DNA from: Rhabditoides inermis
Taxonomy: Eukaryota; Nematoda; Chromadorea; Rhabditida; Rhabditidae
DNA: 64,000 bases
Reading direction: 5' to 3'
Assembly (NCBI GenBank): GCA_963966185.1
Contig: CAWZYM010000318.1
Coordinates: forward strand, 1-64,000
The translations under genes and the position numbers were made by a program. The notes under the pieces are model-generated. The model ran no database searches, was not told the origin of the DNA, and saw nothing but the letters and a program-made list of their open reading frames with translations. Shown in pieces: positions 33,801-44,969 of the stretch. The number at the start of each line of letters is the position of its first letter. The first letter of the stretch is position 1.

Positions 33801-35763
33801 AGCGGTAAGAGAAGGCGACACGACAGATCCAGAAGTTCCGGGGGTGTTCGCAGTGCCAGATACATAGTACTTCGACACAGGACGAGTCATGTTTACGCCA
33901 CTGTAAACGTAGGTGATGATAACAACTGGATGTACAATACATTATGTAGAACATACCTGGACGAATGCTGTCGATTCTTTATGATATTGGGTTGCGTCAC
34001 ACTGAGACTGCCTCTTGTGTAGACCACTCCTCCCTCAGGGCGAGGCGAGATCGCCCTGCCTTCCAACGTGGACACAGACACACCACCAGTTCCCTCGCTC
34101 ACTGAACAAACGCGAGCACGTTTGTAGGTAACTAAACAAAAATTGTTATTAAAAAAATGAAATCGTAGCTGACAGATCTCACGCACCGGTCCCCGTAGTT
34201 GTCGGCACAGAATATGGAGACTGTGACTGGGTTTGCGTTTGAAGAGGAGAACTGCTCAGAGACGCACTCCTGGGCACAGTGAGTGGAGTTTGTTGCGGAT
34301 ACTGCTGTGGCGCGGGTGGAAGAACGGGAGAGAGGGCGTAAGGTTGAGTTTGTTGAATAGTCACTTGGGCCGGCGAGCTGCGTTTTGTTGATCTAAAACC
34401 GAAAACCGTATAACTTCAAAAGTAATTAAATATCAGAAAAAACTCACATCGCATATCTCTTGTCCGGGTTCCCTCTGGGAGGCTTCGGTTTACCATTCGT
34501 TGCCGGTTCAAAAACGAACGGAACCACGCGCGCGCAAACGCAAGTTGCACTCTCCTTCTGTACAGTGATGATTAAAAGTACAGCAATAAGAACAAAAAAA
34601 AAACTTACGTCACTCATCTCTCCAGCTTGCTTGTTCTTCCGTTTCTTTCTGCCATTCTCGAGCAATTGTCCATTTTTCGCTTCATCGTGAATCTGCTGTG
34701 TAATCTTGCTGAACAACTCCTGCGCTTTCAGAATCTCCTTAAAAATCCGATCAAATAGAATTGTAATCATAATAGTACCTGTTGCTTTTGTTGATCGTTT
34801 TCTTCTACTTGCTCAGTCTTGGACTCGACGGTGTCCGCTTTCTGAAAATTGCGCGATTGGGGAAGATATATATATATATATATATACTAAAAATATACCT
34901 TAGCACACTCCGCCGACGCCTGCGGCTCTGTAGACACGGGTGCAGCGAGAGCCTCTTTCGTCTTTTTCCTTCTTGGTTGCTTCGGGGTGACTCGTCTCTC
35001 ATCGACCACTTCCTGTGGAACAATACGCTGCTGTGGAATAGTCTCAGTATCGCGAAGCAGCTTTCGCAATTTCTCAGGAACTGAAAAAAGACAATATAAA
35101 AATTACACACTGATATATTTCCCTCACCGTAAGGAGCTCGCTTTACGTTCAACAACTCAGACAGCTGAACATCAGTTTGTTGCACAGAACGATTGTGCGA
35201 ATTTGCCAGCTCAAGCAACGAGTCAGCAGCATCGAAGGTAGATGTTGAATCAAAAGAGCGAGCAGGCGGAATCCACCTGAATAGTTTTATGGAACCAGAA
35301 CATAACATATTATAACATACTCGACAACTTCCTCATCGAGATCGCCAGTTAAGATATACCATTCGGTGTTCACATCGTATGATGGGTTCAGTCTGAACGA
35401 ATTGCATTAGAAAACCCCATATGCATCCCAAATACTCACATAGTAGCAATCTTCGTAAGCGAGTCGTCACAACCTGCGCGTCGCAGCTCACTTTGATAGA
35501 GATCGTCGGGAATGCTAAGTGAGGTATTATAAAGAATACTTTTTGTAAACTCACAAAAATGCAGTCTTCAGATGATCAAGCAAGATTTCTCTGTACGCAT
35601 TCAATCTGCCTTGAGCTCGGAACGCCGAAACCACGGTCGAGAAAGCTTCACGTTCTACAAGAGATGATATATTCTAAACAATAAAAAAAAACATACCCAG
35701 TGATCGCAGAAGATAGGAACAGTCCTCTTCGTCCCATTTGGAGGATTGATTGAAATCACTCAT
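30846..35763 (-). CDS. EMSY-like ENT-domain transcriptional regulator
   Basis: Starts MSDFNQSSKWDEEDCSYLL at 35763. The N-terminal ENT domain spans roughly residues 18-80, with LRSL, REAFSTVVSAFRAQG, LNAYREILLDHLKTAF, ELRRAGCDDSLTKIATML. It is followed by a conserved WYILTGDLDEEVVEW segment like the Royal-family region after EMSY ENT domains. In human EMSY this domain binds BRCA2 and chromatin repressors. Next come a lysine-rich patch (KQPRRKKTKE), a coiled segment (ILKAQELFSKITQQIHDEA) and a basic KKRKNKQ patch. The rest, about 3 kb of exons, is low-complexity Pro/Ser/Thr/Gln sequence such as QQTQPYALSPVLPPAPQQYP and TPLSQ. The final exon ends SVMEIS at 30846. ENT placement is well supported; orthology to EMSY is inference from domain plus Ser/Thr/Pro-rich tail. 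Confidence 0.75.
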
Positions 35764-36603
35764 CTTCGGTCGTTGTAAACTTCGGCGTAGTTATCAAGGA
35801 CCTTTTCCAGGCATCCGCACCCTAAAACATTAAGACGTAATAGTGTAAATATACACATTTGCAATGTCATAGTAAATGTACATTTTGAAAGAACTAATTG
35901 AATTGAAAAATAATAATGAAACGTGACAATTAAAAAGAGCGACATGTTTCGTTTCGCCTACGACGCAGGGTACCACCGCAAAAATCGATCAATTGAATGC
36001 ATGCATGAGGCCCACACACCACTATTATTTTGCTCCTTGCAATAGACGTCTTATGATATAGTAAATTGAACGTTACGTTCATAAGTTCAATCGATTGAAT
36101 ATAATTCGCAAACTACAATTCACCAATTTCATAGGCACGTTCAAAAAAGCGCGCCTTTTCTTTCACAGTGTCAAAACATATAAACAAATAATATATGTAT
36201 ATGAAACTGGCATAATTAGCATTTAACAGTTACAACATTGAAATTGTAAAACGGGAAATAAATATAATCTCGAATATAGCCGAAATGCTGCGAAAACATT
36301 TGAAACAAAACTGAAACATGTGTGCGGCGAACATAATTACAGTAATCTTTGAAAACTTGGCATACTCGCAAATTTCAAATTCGCGGGTTTTCTGACGCGG
36401 AGCGGCTCTAAATATCCCCATCGGGCGAGAGTATGTATTTGCGGGCTGCCACGCAGCGCAACTCTGTAGGTGCGGCGCGGTCTGCTGCAAAGTGTTTACG
36501 GTAGTTACATGCACATCATAGTGAAATTTTTCATCAATAGCTTGTGGAAATTTAGGGATCTTTACCTTTTTTCCATCACTTTTGACGGAAAACCGGGCGC
36601 AAG
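35764..36603. other. Bidirectional promoter region, EMSY-like and rpl-19
   Basis: 840 bases between two divergent genes. AT-rich, with a GC-richer block at about 36390-36500 and a pyrimidine stretch (CTTTACCTTTTTTCC) at about 36560-36575 near the rpl-19 start, compatible with a TOP-like or trans-splice context. No gene is visible. Confidence 0.5.
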
Positions 36604-37491
36604 ATGAGGTATGTTATGTTTATTATGTTATTTATAATGCGTATTATGTTTAATAATATTATTCGTTTTTTGTGCAATATAGAAAATAACACGTAAAGCT
36701 GGTTTTGCACTTCCTATTTGTTAAGGGATTCTGTTCTCATTCTGTTTATTTATGTTAAATTTTTTAGCAACTTGCGCGTCCAGAAGCGCCTTGCGGCGGC
36801 CGTGCTGAAGTGCGGAAAGGGACGTGTCTGGCTTGACCCCAACGAGGTCTCCGAGATCTCCAACGCCAACTCCAGGCAGAACATCCGTCGCCTCATCCAG
36901 GATGGACTCATCATCCGCAAGCCCGTCGTTGTCCACTCTCGCTACCGCGCCCGCGTCAAGGCCGAGCAGCGCAGGAAGGTTGGTATATATAGTTTGTTTT
37001 ATTGTAATTTTTTTTATTTATTTTTAATGTTTTTTTTGTGGTTTATGATTAATTTTTAAGGGACGTCACATGGGACTCGGAAAGCGTCAGGGTACCGCTA
37101 ACGCCCGTATGCCCGAGAAGGTTCTGTGGATGCGCCGTATCCGCGTTCTCCGCAACCTCCTGAAGAAGTACAGGGAGTCCAAGAAGATCGACAAGCAGCT
37201 CTACCACGATCTGTACCTCCGCGCTAAGGGAAACACCTTCAAGAACAAGAAGAACCTGATGGAGTACATCTTCAAGAAGAAGGCCGAGAACAGCCGCTCT
37301 AAGCAGCTCGCGTAAGTTTTCTTGTTTTTTTTTACAGCATAGGTAAACAATAATATTTCAGTGAGCAGGCCCAGGCTCGCCGTGACAAGAACAAGGAGAG
37401 CAGGAAGAGGAGGGAGGAGCGTATCCAGGCCAAGAGGGCTGAGATGCTTCGCAAGATCTCGGAGAGCGACAAGGCTGCCGAGAAGAAGTAA
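36604..37491 (+). CDS. rpl-19: Large-subunit ribosomal protein eL19
   Basis: Cytosolic 60S ribosomal protein. Four exons: 36604-36608 (ATGAG only), 36768-36978, 37061-37311 and 37362-37491. The five-base first exon is typical of ribosomal protein genes with an early intron. The protein starts [20 protein letters not shown] and contains [59 protein letters not shown], and the long basic C-terminal helix ([20 protein letters not shown]). Length and motifs fit the family along its whole extent. GC-rich, codon-biased exons contrast with AT-rich introns, as expected for a highly expressed gene. Confidence 0.98.
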
Positions 37492-37613
37492 ATCTTATTG
37501 TTATAAACTTGTTGTTATTCAATTGTTAATATCGTTTTCATTTGCTTGCGATTCGTTTGATAGTACTTCTTGACTGTCTTCGGCGAGTTGTGGAAGAGGA
37601 CGATTGCTTTCTT

Positions 37614-38585
37614 CTATCTTGATTTCATCCTTGCGCGATTGAGTAGCACCCTTGAGTTCCTGAAAGTATTCGTCTGGCCTGTCCATTTTGCACCTACCTC
37701 GTTGATTGCTGCTTTGGCGTATACATTGAATTCTGGTAGTGGGAACTCCGACAATCTAGCAACGCTATCAGGTACGATGTCGTAACCGTGCCTCTTGATG
37801 TCTTTAATCACAACGTTAATCTGCACTTTCATGATTCCTGTTGTCGATACCCGTGTTACTGAAAGTGTATGCGTGATGTTGGTGGTTGATGATGATATAT
37901 GAACCTTCTCTTCCGTGTGATGACGCGACAATATCTGGATCAACGAACTCCGCTCTTCGGCCCCACATCATTCCTACAACTTTCTGCAGCATGGAGGATG
38001 GTTCTGGTGTGAAGCATGGGACTTCTAGATTGTGACTGCAATTTTGGTTGAACCAAAATCTTCATCAAGCTCTTACCATCCAGGTACAGTAGGAATAGGG
38101 GAGGATCCATATCCTCTCACGATATCATTACCGAACATATCGTTACCGTAGCACGCAAATACCATTTGAGGCCCTAAATTATGTTTAATCGTTTCTGTTA
38201 CGATTGTATGTCCATACATTTGAAAGGATTTGTTGATGCGAAAGTGGCTTCGAATGGTAGATCAAGTACGAGACTATCAGATTGACCTCGAGCGCAATGC
38301 GCAGAGATACCACTCTGCGCACCCGATCTGAAAAATATCGATTTTGCATCATATGAAAAAAGTATATTTTCAATCATTATTAGCCTTACATTCTTTGCCA
38401 ATCTGGACCCATTACGTAGGAGTACTTGCAGTAGATGGATGAAATACCCGGAAACTGAACACGTTTTGTTAAAAGAAAATGAACAAATTATATATTTACA
38501 GTTTGTGAAAACTTACGTATCCGCTGGTGATCTGTCCATTGATAATGACTAAGAATGTAGACTTTGAATGTTGGGTCATGGTCAT
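37614..38585 (-). CDS. mksr-1: B9 domain-containing protein 1 (MKSR-1/B9D1)
   Basis: Ciliary transition-zone protein of the MKS module. I read the exons in phase: start [18 protein letters not shown] at 38585, then [54 protein letters not shown], a Trp codon split by the next intron, [69 protein letters not shown], and [19 protein letters not shown]. The B9/C2-like domain covers nearly the whole protein and follows human B9D1 block by block (NGQ, YCKY, STNP, WPQ, FGNDVVRGYG, GRRPEY). An X-box lies just upstream. It converges on rpl-19 with a 122-base gap. Confidence 0.95.
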
Positions 38586-38641
38586 GGCTTCATGGACACA
38601 AGTGGTGAATGTGAGGGCGCGCGGGTAGGTGAGGGGAAAAG

Positions 38642-38655
38642 GTTGTCATGGGGAT
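38642..38655 (-). promoter_or_regulatory. X-box (RFX/DAF-19 site) upstream of mksr-1
   Basis: On the gene strand the 14-mer is ATCCCCATGACAAC, matching the ciliary X-box consensus RYYNYYATRRNRAC at every position. It starts 56 bases upstream of the mksr-1 ATG, in the usual window for nematode ciliary genes regulated by the RFX factor DAF-19. Confidence 0.82.
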
Positions 38656-38668
38656 ATCGGTGAATGAT

Positions 38669-38728
38669 CGATGCTAGCACCATGGCTATGGGCTATGGTT
38701 AGTCATTCTAATCACCAGCATATAAGAT
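38669..38728. repeat. 60 bp duplicated element, copy 1
   Basis: Differs by one base from 39458-39517, in the same orientation. It contains CACCATGGCTATGGGC and CCAGCATATAAGAT, with an imperfect palindrome around CCATGG. Copy 1 lies 13 bases from the mksr-1 X-box on its upstream side. Confidence 0.9.
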
Positions 38729-39280
38729 TATCGGCGTAGATTCATTATGCAATAATCATGTATTTCATTTCATAGACATTACGGATATGCATATGCCGGA
38801 CATAAAATGTTGTGCCTGCTGTATAGACTCTACAAATCTCTGTCTCCGACATTTGCTGTGTAGATTATTTTGCATGCTTCAAAATCAAGCTCCCCAGTTC
38901 GCGGAATTTAGCTTCATATTGATAGATTTAAAATCAAGCGCGAATAAGGCTGTGGCAGAAAAAGTAGAAGGCGGTAAAGTGCGCGAACACTTCGCTCACT
39001 CTCCGTGGCTTGCTAGCCCGCCCGCTCATCTGAATGACGAGGTATTGCACAACCGAATGAAAGCGTTCTGGCTACAGTGTAAATAGTTTATTCTGGAGCA
39101 GCCAACAACAAAAGGGAAGAACGCAACATTGCACAATAGTGTGAACACTCGTGTGTTACAAGAGAGAAAAGAGGGGAGACTAGAATGGAATGTGCATGTG
39201 GGGGACACCGATATGAGGGACTGAGTGAGAGGGAGACAAACAAAGCGTGGTGAGTGGGGGTCGCGCTACGGAAGGCGGAT

Positions 39281-42200
39281 CTAGAAGCTGAAGTAGGTGT
39301 TGTGCATGTTGTATAGCTTGTCGATGGGATTGGTGAGTGGGTCGAGGCCTCCGATGAGATGCGCCAGCTGCGGGGACGATGTGTCTACCTCGCCGTCGCT
39401 TTCCATCTCTGAAAAAGAATGTGCTGAAGCAGGAGAAGAGGTTATATGATTAAAAACCGATGCTAGCACCATGGCTATGGGCCATGGTTAGTCATTCTAA
39501 TCACCAGCATATAAGATGATTAAACTTGATCCAAGTTTTTGGGACAAAAAAGGATAAGATTTTCATTTTGCCACAAAATTCTCGTTGTTTTGATAGGCCC
39601 AGATTTTGAACATTTCACGCCGGAACGCCGTAAACTGTCCAAGAGAGTATGTATAAGTATAAGTATGTGTAAGGCGTCGAAGAGAGTTAGACAGAAAAGT
39701 GAGAGGAGAAAAAGTGAGGAAAAGAGTATTTTTCACTAAAAGCATATTAGAACTGTGATGATGGAAAAAATGATGATGGAGAAGTGTACACGTACCGTCT
39801 TCGCTGTCGCTTTTGTTTCCGTCGAGGCTCTTTCCCTCCGAGTCTCCGCCAGATTGCGAGCGGTTCTTCTCCTCCTTGCGCTGCATCTTCTTCATCTTAA
39901 AACAGCGAGTTGAATTCTAGCAATGAATTGGAATTCTCCGGAATCAGGACTCACCTTCGCCCGCTGGTTCTGAAACCACACTTGCACAACGCGAACCGAG
40001 AGGTTTGTCTCCTTCGCAAGCTGCTCGCGAACCTGAACATATTCTGATATTTTCTCTTTCTACTTTCTCTCACTTTCCCTCTCTCTCTCTTTCTCTCTTC
40101 CCATCTGTTTATGTCGTCCCTATTCCCTATATGCCTAATGACAATTGTCGTCTCGCTTTCTCCAGCTCTGTGTTCTGTTCTGTTCTATTTTCCTTCATCA
40201 TTTTTCTGTTCTCATTTACGCATATCTAACATATCTCCATCATGATCATGACAATACTGTTTATTGCACATTTATCTGGGAGATGTGACCAACCTTCCTG
40301 CACGGCTTGGCGCTTCTGTCGAACGCAGCCTTGAACTGCTTCCTCTGCTGGGCGTTGAGGATGGTCCGCGGCCGCTTCGGCGTCTTCCGATGCGCATCCT
40401 GCTCCTCGTAGTAGCCAGCTGCTAAACGATTGTTGTTTCTATTCGATTCACAGATTGTGTTGACTCTGGGGGTGGTTCGAGGGTTCGAGCATGCCACAAC
40501 ACGACCACCAACCAATCACTACACGCACTGGGTTCTGTCTTGGGGAGTTTGGATGGCGGGGCGGACGGAGGGGCGTCGACGACGGGAAGGGATTGGAGGT
40601 AGACGAGTGGGTAGATGGGCAGCGGCTCCGGCAGGAATAGCTTGTCGACTGATGTGGATGGGAGGGAGTGGAGGGGAGTGGACGAGGAGCTGGCGAGCAG
40701 CGCTGAAACGCCACCGTCACCACACAAGCATGCGGGGAGAGCGGGAGAGAGGCTGCACTCTACCTGGTCCCGGCTGCATTTGAAGGGCCGACTGCTCGCA
40801 CATTATTCGGTGGTAGTCCGCGCGGCACACGATCTCTCCGTTGTAGAACAGGTACTCGTCGCCCTGCAGTCATATTGATGAATACAGTGATATGTATGAT
40901 GCTACTCACCTTCTTGAATGGCAGCTGGCAGGCGGCGCAAGTGAAGCATCGTGTGTGGTATGTGGCATGCATGCATCGATACACCAGGTCAGAGGGAGCG
41001 AGCGGCAGCAGACACCGAGTACACTTGCGAGAGAACTGCCTGCAAAATTGTTTTGAAAGAATTTTTTCAGTGCCTTATGTTTCCGAGATAAATATTTAAA
41101 GGGATATACCACTCTAAATTTCGTGTGTAAACTACGACTACCACATGAAAGAACATGTTAATCCAACCACTTTTCATAATAAAATCATATGTTGAAAGTT
41201 ATAAGATTACTGAGAAAATTAATTGTTCTTAAATTGAAAAGCTAGTGAGAATTGCAAGAATGAACGTCGTGCACGGTGAGAAATGAGGGAACTTCCCGTG
41301 ACGTCACTTTTTGCACAACGAAAGAGCGACCGACCGGCCGCCCTTCTGTTTTCTCTACCGGGCGCGCGCGAACAAATGGGATCATACGTTGCTTTTTGTT
41401 TTATTTTTCATTAATTACATTTGTTCGATAATTCAAGTTATTTTTATTGAATGTTATGTGTCTACGCCCGTTCAGAATGAAAGTTTGTCAGTATTATACA
41501 CATGTGATGACGCGGATTGAATGTAATTTGCAGTTTTCATTACGTGAACAATCATGGAAATGAAAATATGATGTGTTATTGATATAGTTTTTTTGTACAT
41601 ATGTTGATATGTAATGTAGTAATGTTATCGCAAATAGGGCGACAACGACGCGCGCGGCTCCCGACGTTTCTCGACCTCATCTATGCCCTGTTTCCGCAGT
41701 AAAGGGGTGCGTGCTCGCTTTTGTTAATGAATAGTAGATGAATAGCTGTTCTAGATAAGAAGTTGAGAAAATAGTGAGTATTGTATTGATTTTATTTTTG
41801 TTTGTGTGTTGATCACCGTGTTAGGACCCTACTCGCCGAATGGAACTCCCACCGACCTGATCGACCGCTCGCTCGTCATCCGCACCAACCCTTCACCCAG
41901 GACGACGTCAAGGACATTTTCCGCGTGAGCGCCGATGAGGAGAACATCAAGTGAGTGTTTCACCAATGACTATTTACAACATATACGCTGTAGGATGATG
42001 ACCATCAATGTGAAGACGGTTGGGCACGCGTCGATGCGCTACGGTATGCAGCTCATCTCTGTCGCCAACGTGTTCCGAGAGCGCGCCAAGAAGGTGATGG
42101 TGAGTCATACGAGTTTGAATTACCTTTGAATCTGATAAATAAGTATTATTTTCTTCCAGGTGACGATGGAGGATGCATTGAAGGCGTACAAGCTGTTCCG

Positions 42201-44927
42201 CGCCACTTCACGACAAGTCTCATTTTTTCCTGTGAGATCAAGTCCCGTTAGCCTAGTTTTAATTATCGTTTTTGTATATTACTGTTGTCTTGTTATTTGA
42301 CCCCAATCCAGTGATTATACTCATAGTTGTTGTCCATGTTTTTGACGTTGATGTAAGATAAAACTGAAATAATCGAAGCATAATTTCATTCCAATCAACG
42401 AACAATGAAACAACGGGTTCGAAAAAATGTCTACTCTATTGAAATATTTCACATATACGAGTTTGAAATGGGTTGATGGGCTCGAGCGGAGAATCTTGTA
42501 CGACTCAACGCGACTTGTCCTTGTCGTAATAGTCGGGCTCCTCGTCCCACAGAGCCAGGTCGCGCCCGCGACCGACTTCGTACTGCAAAAAAAAGTAAAT
42601 GTCACAACAAAATGTACAAAAGAACTTTCAATAGATAAGGCCATTAACACTCACATGCTTGTTGTAGTTGTGCTGCATTAGAAGATACTTGGTGTGCATC
42701 TGTAGATGGTCGCAGCGCTGTAGCGAGTTCTGCTGCAAACAATCTAGTACATATAGTATAACCAATAAATATCGATATAATATAATACGCATGTACGATA
42801 TAGCAGATTGCCTAGCAGATTGACGAACACTGATCGAACATCAAATTAATAAAACGGAAAATCAACACATTGCGTACCTGGAGCTTGTCTTCGTACGTGT
42901 TCCTGTCGTGAATGAGATTGAAGAGCTCGTTGGCCTCGTGCTGGCCGAGAAAGCCGCGCAGCCAGCCCGGTGTGTGGTACTGCAACTGCGCCGGGTGCAG
43001 CGAGCCGTCGTCCAGAAAGTCGATCTGAACAACGTCAAACAATACATAACATTGAAAATTAATAAATAGACAAACCACATAGTCGTTCTGTTCAAAATGT
43101 GCCTGCGAGGTGCGCCAGGCGTCGCGCTGCCCTCACGCCGGACGACCGACAGGTATACGACACGACTTCTAAACATTCAAAAAGTAGAATAATCGAAAAA
43201 ACGAAAGCGGTGACGAGAATATGGACGACGACTGGGGAGACGAACCCCGCCCCTCCCTCGCTGCGCATTTCAACAAGTGATCGGTTGTGAAATGAGTTGT
43301 ATGAGTTAAACAAATTAACAAAGTATTTCTCTCTGTGTACCCCCCACATGCACTATGAATAAACATATTATAAAGAAAGTCTTCTAACAAACAATATGAA
43401 TGATTATAACGTATATACAACATAAACAGACACGGAAAACAAGAAAACTTCGAAAAAAACTGCAATCAACCGAAATATCAGCTGATCACTGCTTATATGC
43501 ACAATGCTTTATTATAACACCGAAACCGGAATGAACACCCGATAGCTCAAGCATTGTTAAACGTCAGAAGTGTAGAATTAAAAACAGTAATGTTAACGTT
43601 GTTTGTACTTTAGTAGTAAAAAAAACAATGTTGTATTTAATTTGTAAATATATTTTTTCAAAGTGCATAAACTCTTTGGACATCTTATTTTGACAAGAAT
43701 ATCATATTAAAATTTGAACAAAATTGAGCGAAATAAATTTAGAGTGGTACATTCCTTTAATCCCTATCGACACAACCCTCTTGACCGTTGACTCTTGTTG
43801 GATCGCGCGCATGCCTATCTTGAATCAACGTTGCATAATTCCATGTATTCGGATTATTCATTCAGATTGTAGAGAGAGGGGTAATCCGCTGTCCTCGAGA
43901 TGTGAATTGAGCGTAGCTGAAGAGCGTATCCATATCCCCCTTCTTCACCTAGAAACATCATAATCCCGTAGTAAATCCGCGCATGATAAGCAATATCGCG
44001 GCTTAGTAGGTGGTCCCTTCAGTTACATACACAGTGGTCATGTATGTTTCTACAATTGGCTATTTCAAGCCATCAAGACGAGAGATTTGACATTCTTCAA
44101 TCTCGAGATGGCGTCGTTAGCGGCAGCTGTACAGTGTTTGACAAGCAGTAATGTTTTGATGAGGCCCTACGCATCTCTCTCTCTCTCTCCTCTCTCTCTC
44201 TCCCTGTCTCTCCCCTTATCTCTCTCTCGTTCTAGATGCCCTGAGGACGCTGTTATGTGTAGCTGGGATGGCCATCAGCTGACACATATCAGGAGAGAAG
44301 CAGGGATATTGCGTGGCCCGGATGCGGTAACCGGTGGATGGATGGGGTGTCAGAGTGAGGGGGGGAGGAGGGTACGGTGGGTGACAATCGGGTGACGGTT
44401 GACAATGATACGGTGACATGTCATATATTCCTCGTTTTCTTTTTTATAACGTTGTTTTGTCATGCTATGTGTTTCCTAGCTATTATAACATTATAATTAA
44501 AATACAATTGACGCTCTAACCGGTCTCTCTAAACTGTGAATAATTCGTCGTAAACTCAAGTAATCTATTATTATTTCTTCCTCTCTCGCATCGCGCGGTC
44601 GGGTCGAAATGATCTTCCCCCAGTACCCTTGAGCAAGGCGGGGAATAGCTCATGAGAACGCTGTCTTCCTAGCCCGCGGAGTTACTATTGTGGATTATAA
44701 TGGAAAGAAAGGAAGATCCGGAGCCCCACTATCGTCTATAATGGTATCTAATTCTAATGGATTATGGAAAGGAAATCGAATGATTATCGACTGAATATCG
44801 ATCTAATATCGACTTTCGACCTTCGACCCTACCATCCCCGTAGCTAAACTGTTTTTCTCCCAGCGCTTAGCCCTTGTGGTGTACCGTATGCACTTGTTGT
44901 ATAGTCAGGATATAGCGATTCTGGATA

Positions 44928-44969
<42 letters not shown>

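Noticed and set aside
43222..43281. 20-codon plus-strand frame [13 protein letters not shown] with a donor-like end
   Set aside because: No downstream exon or family match found; it lies opposite the upstream region of the nested minus-strand gene.
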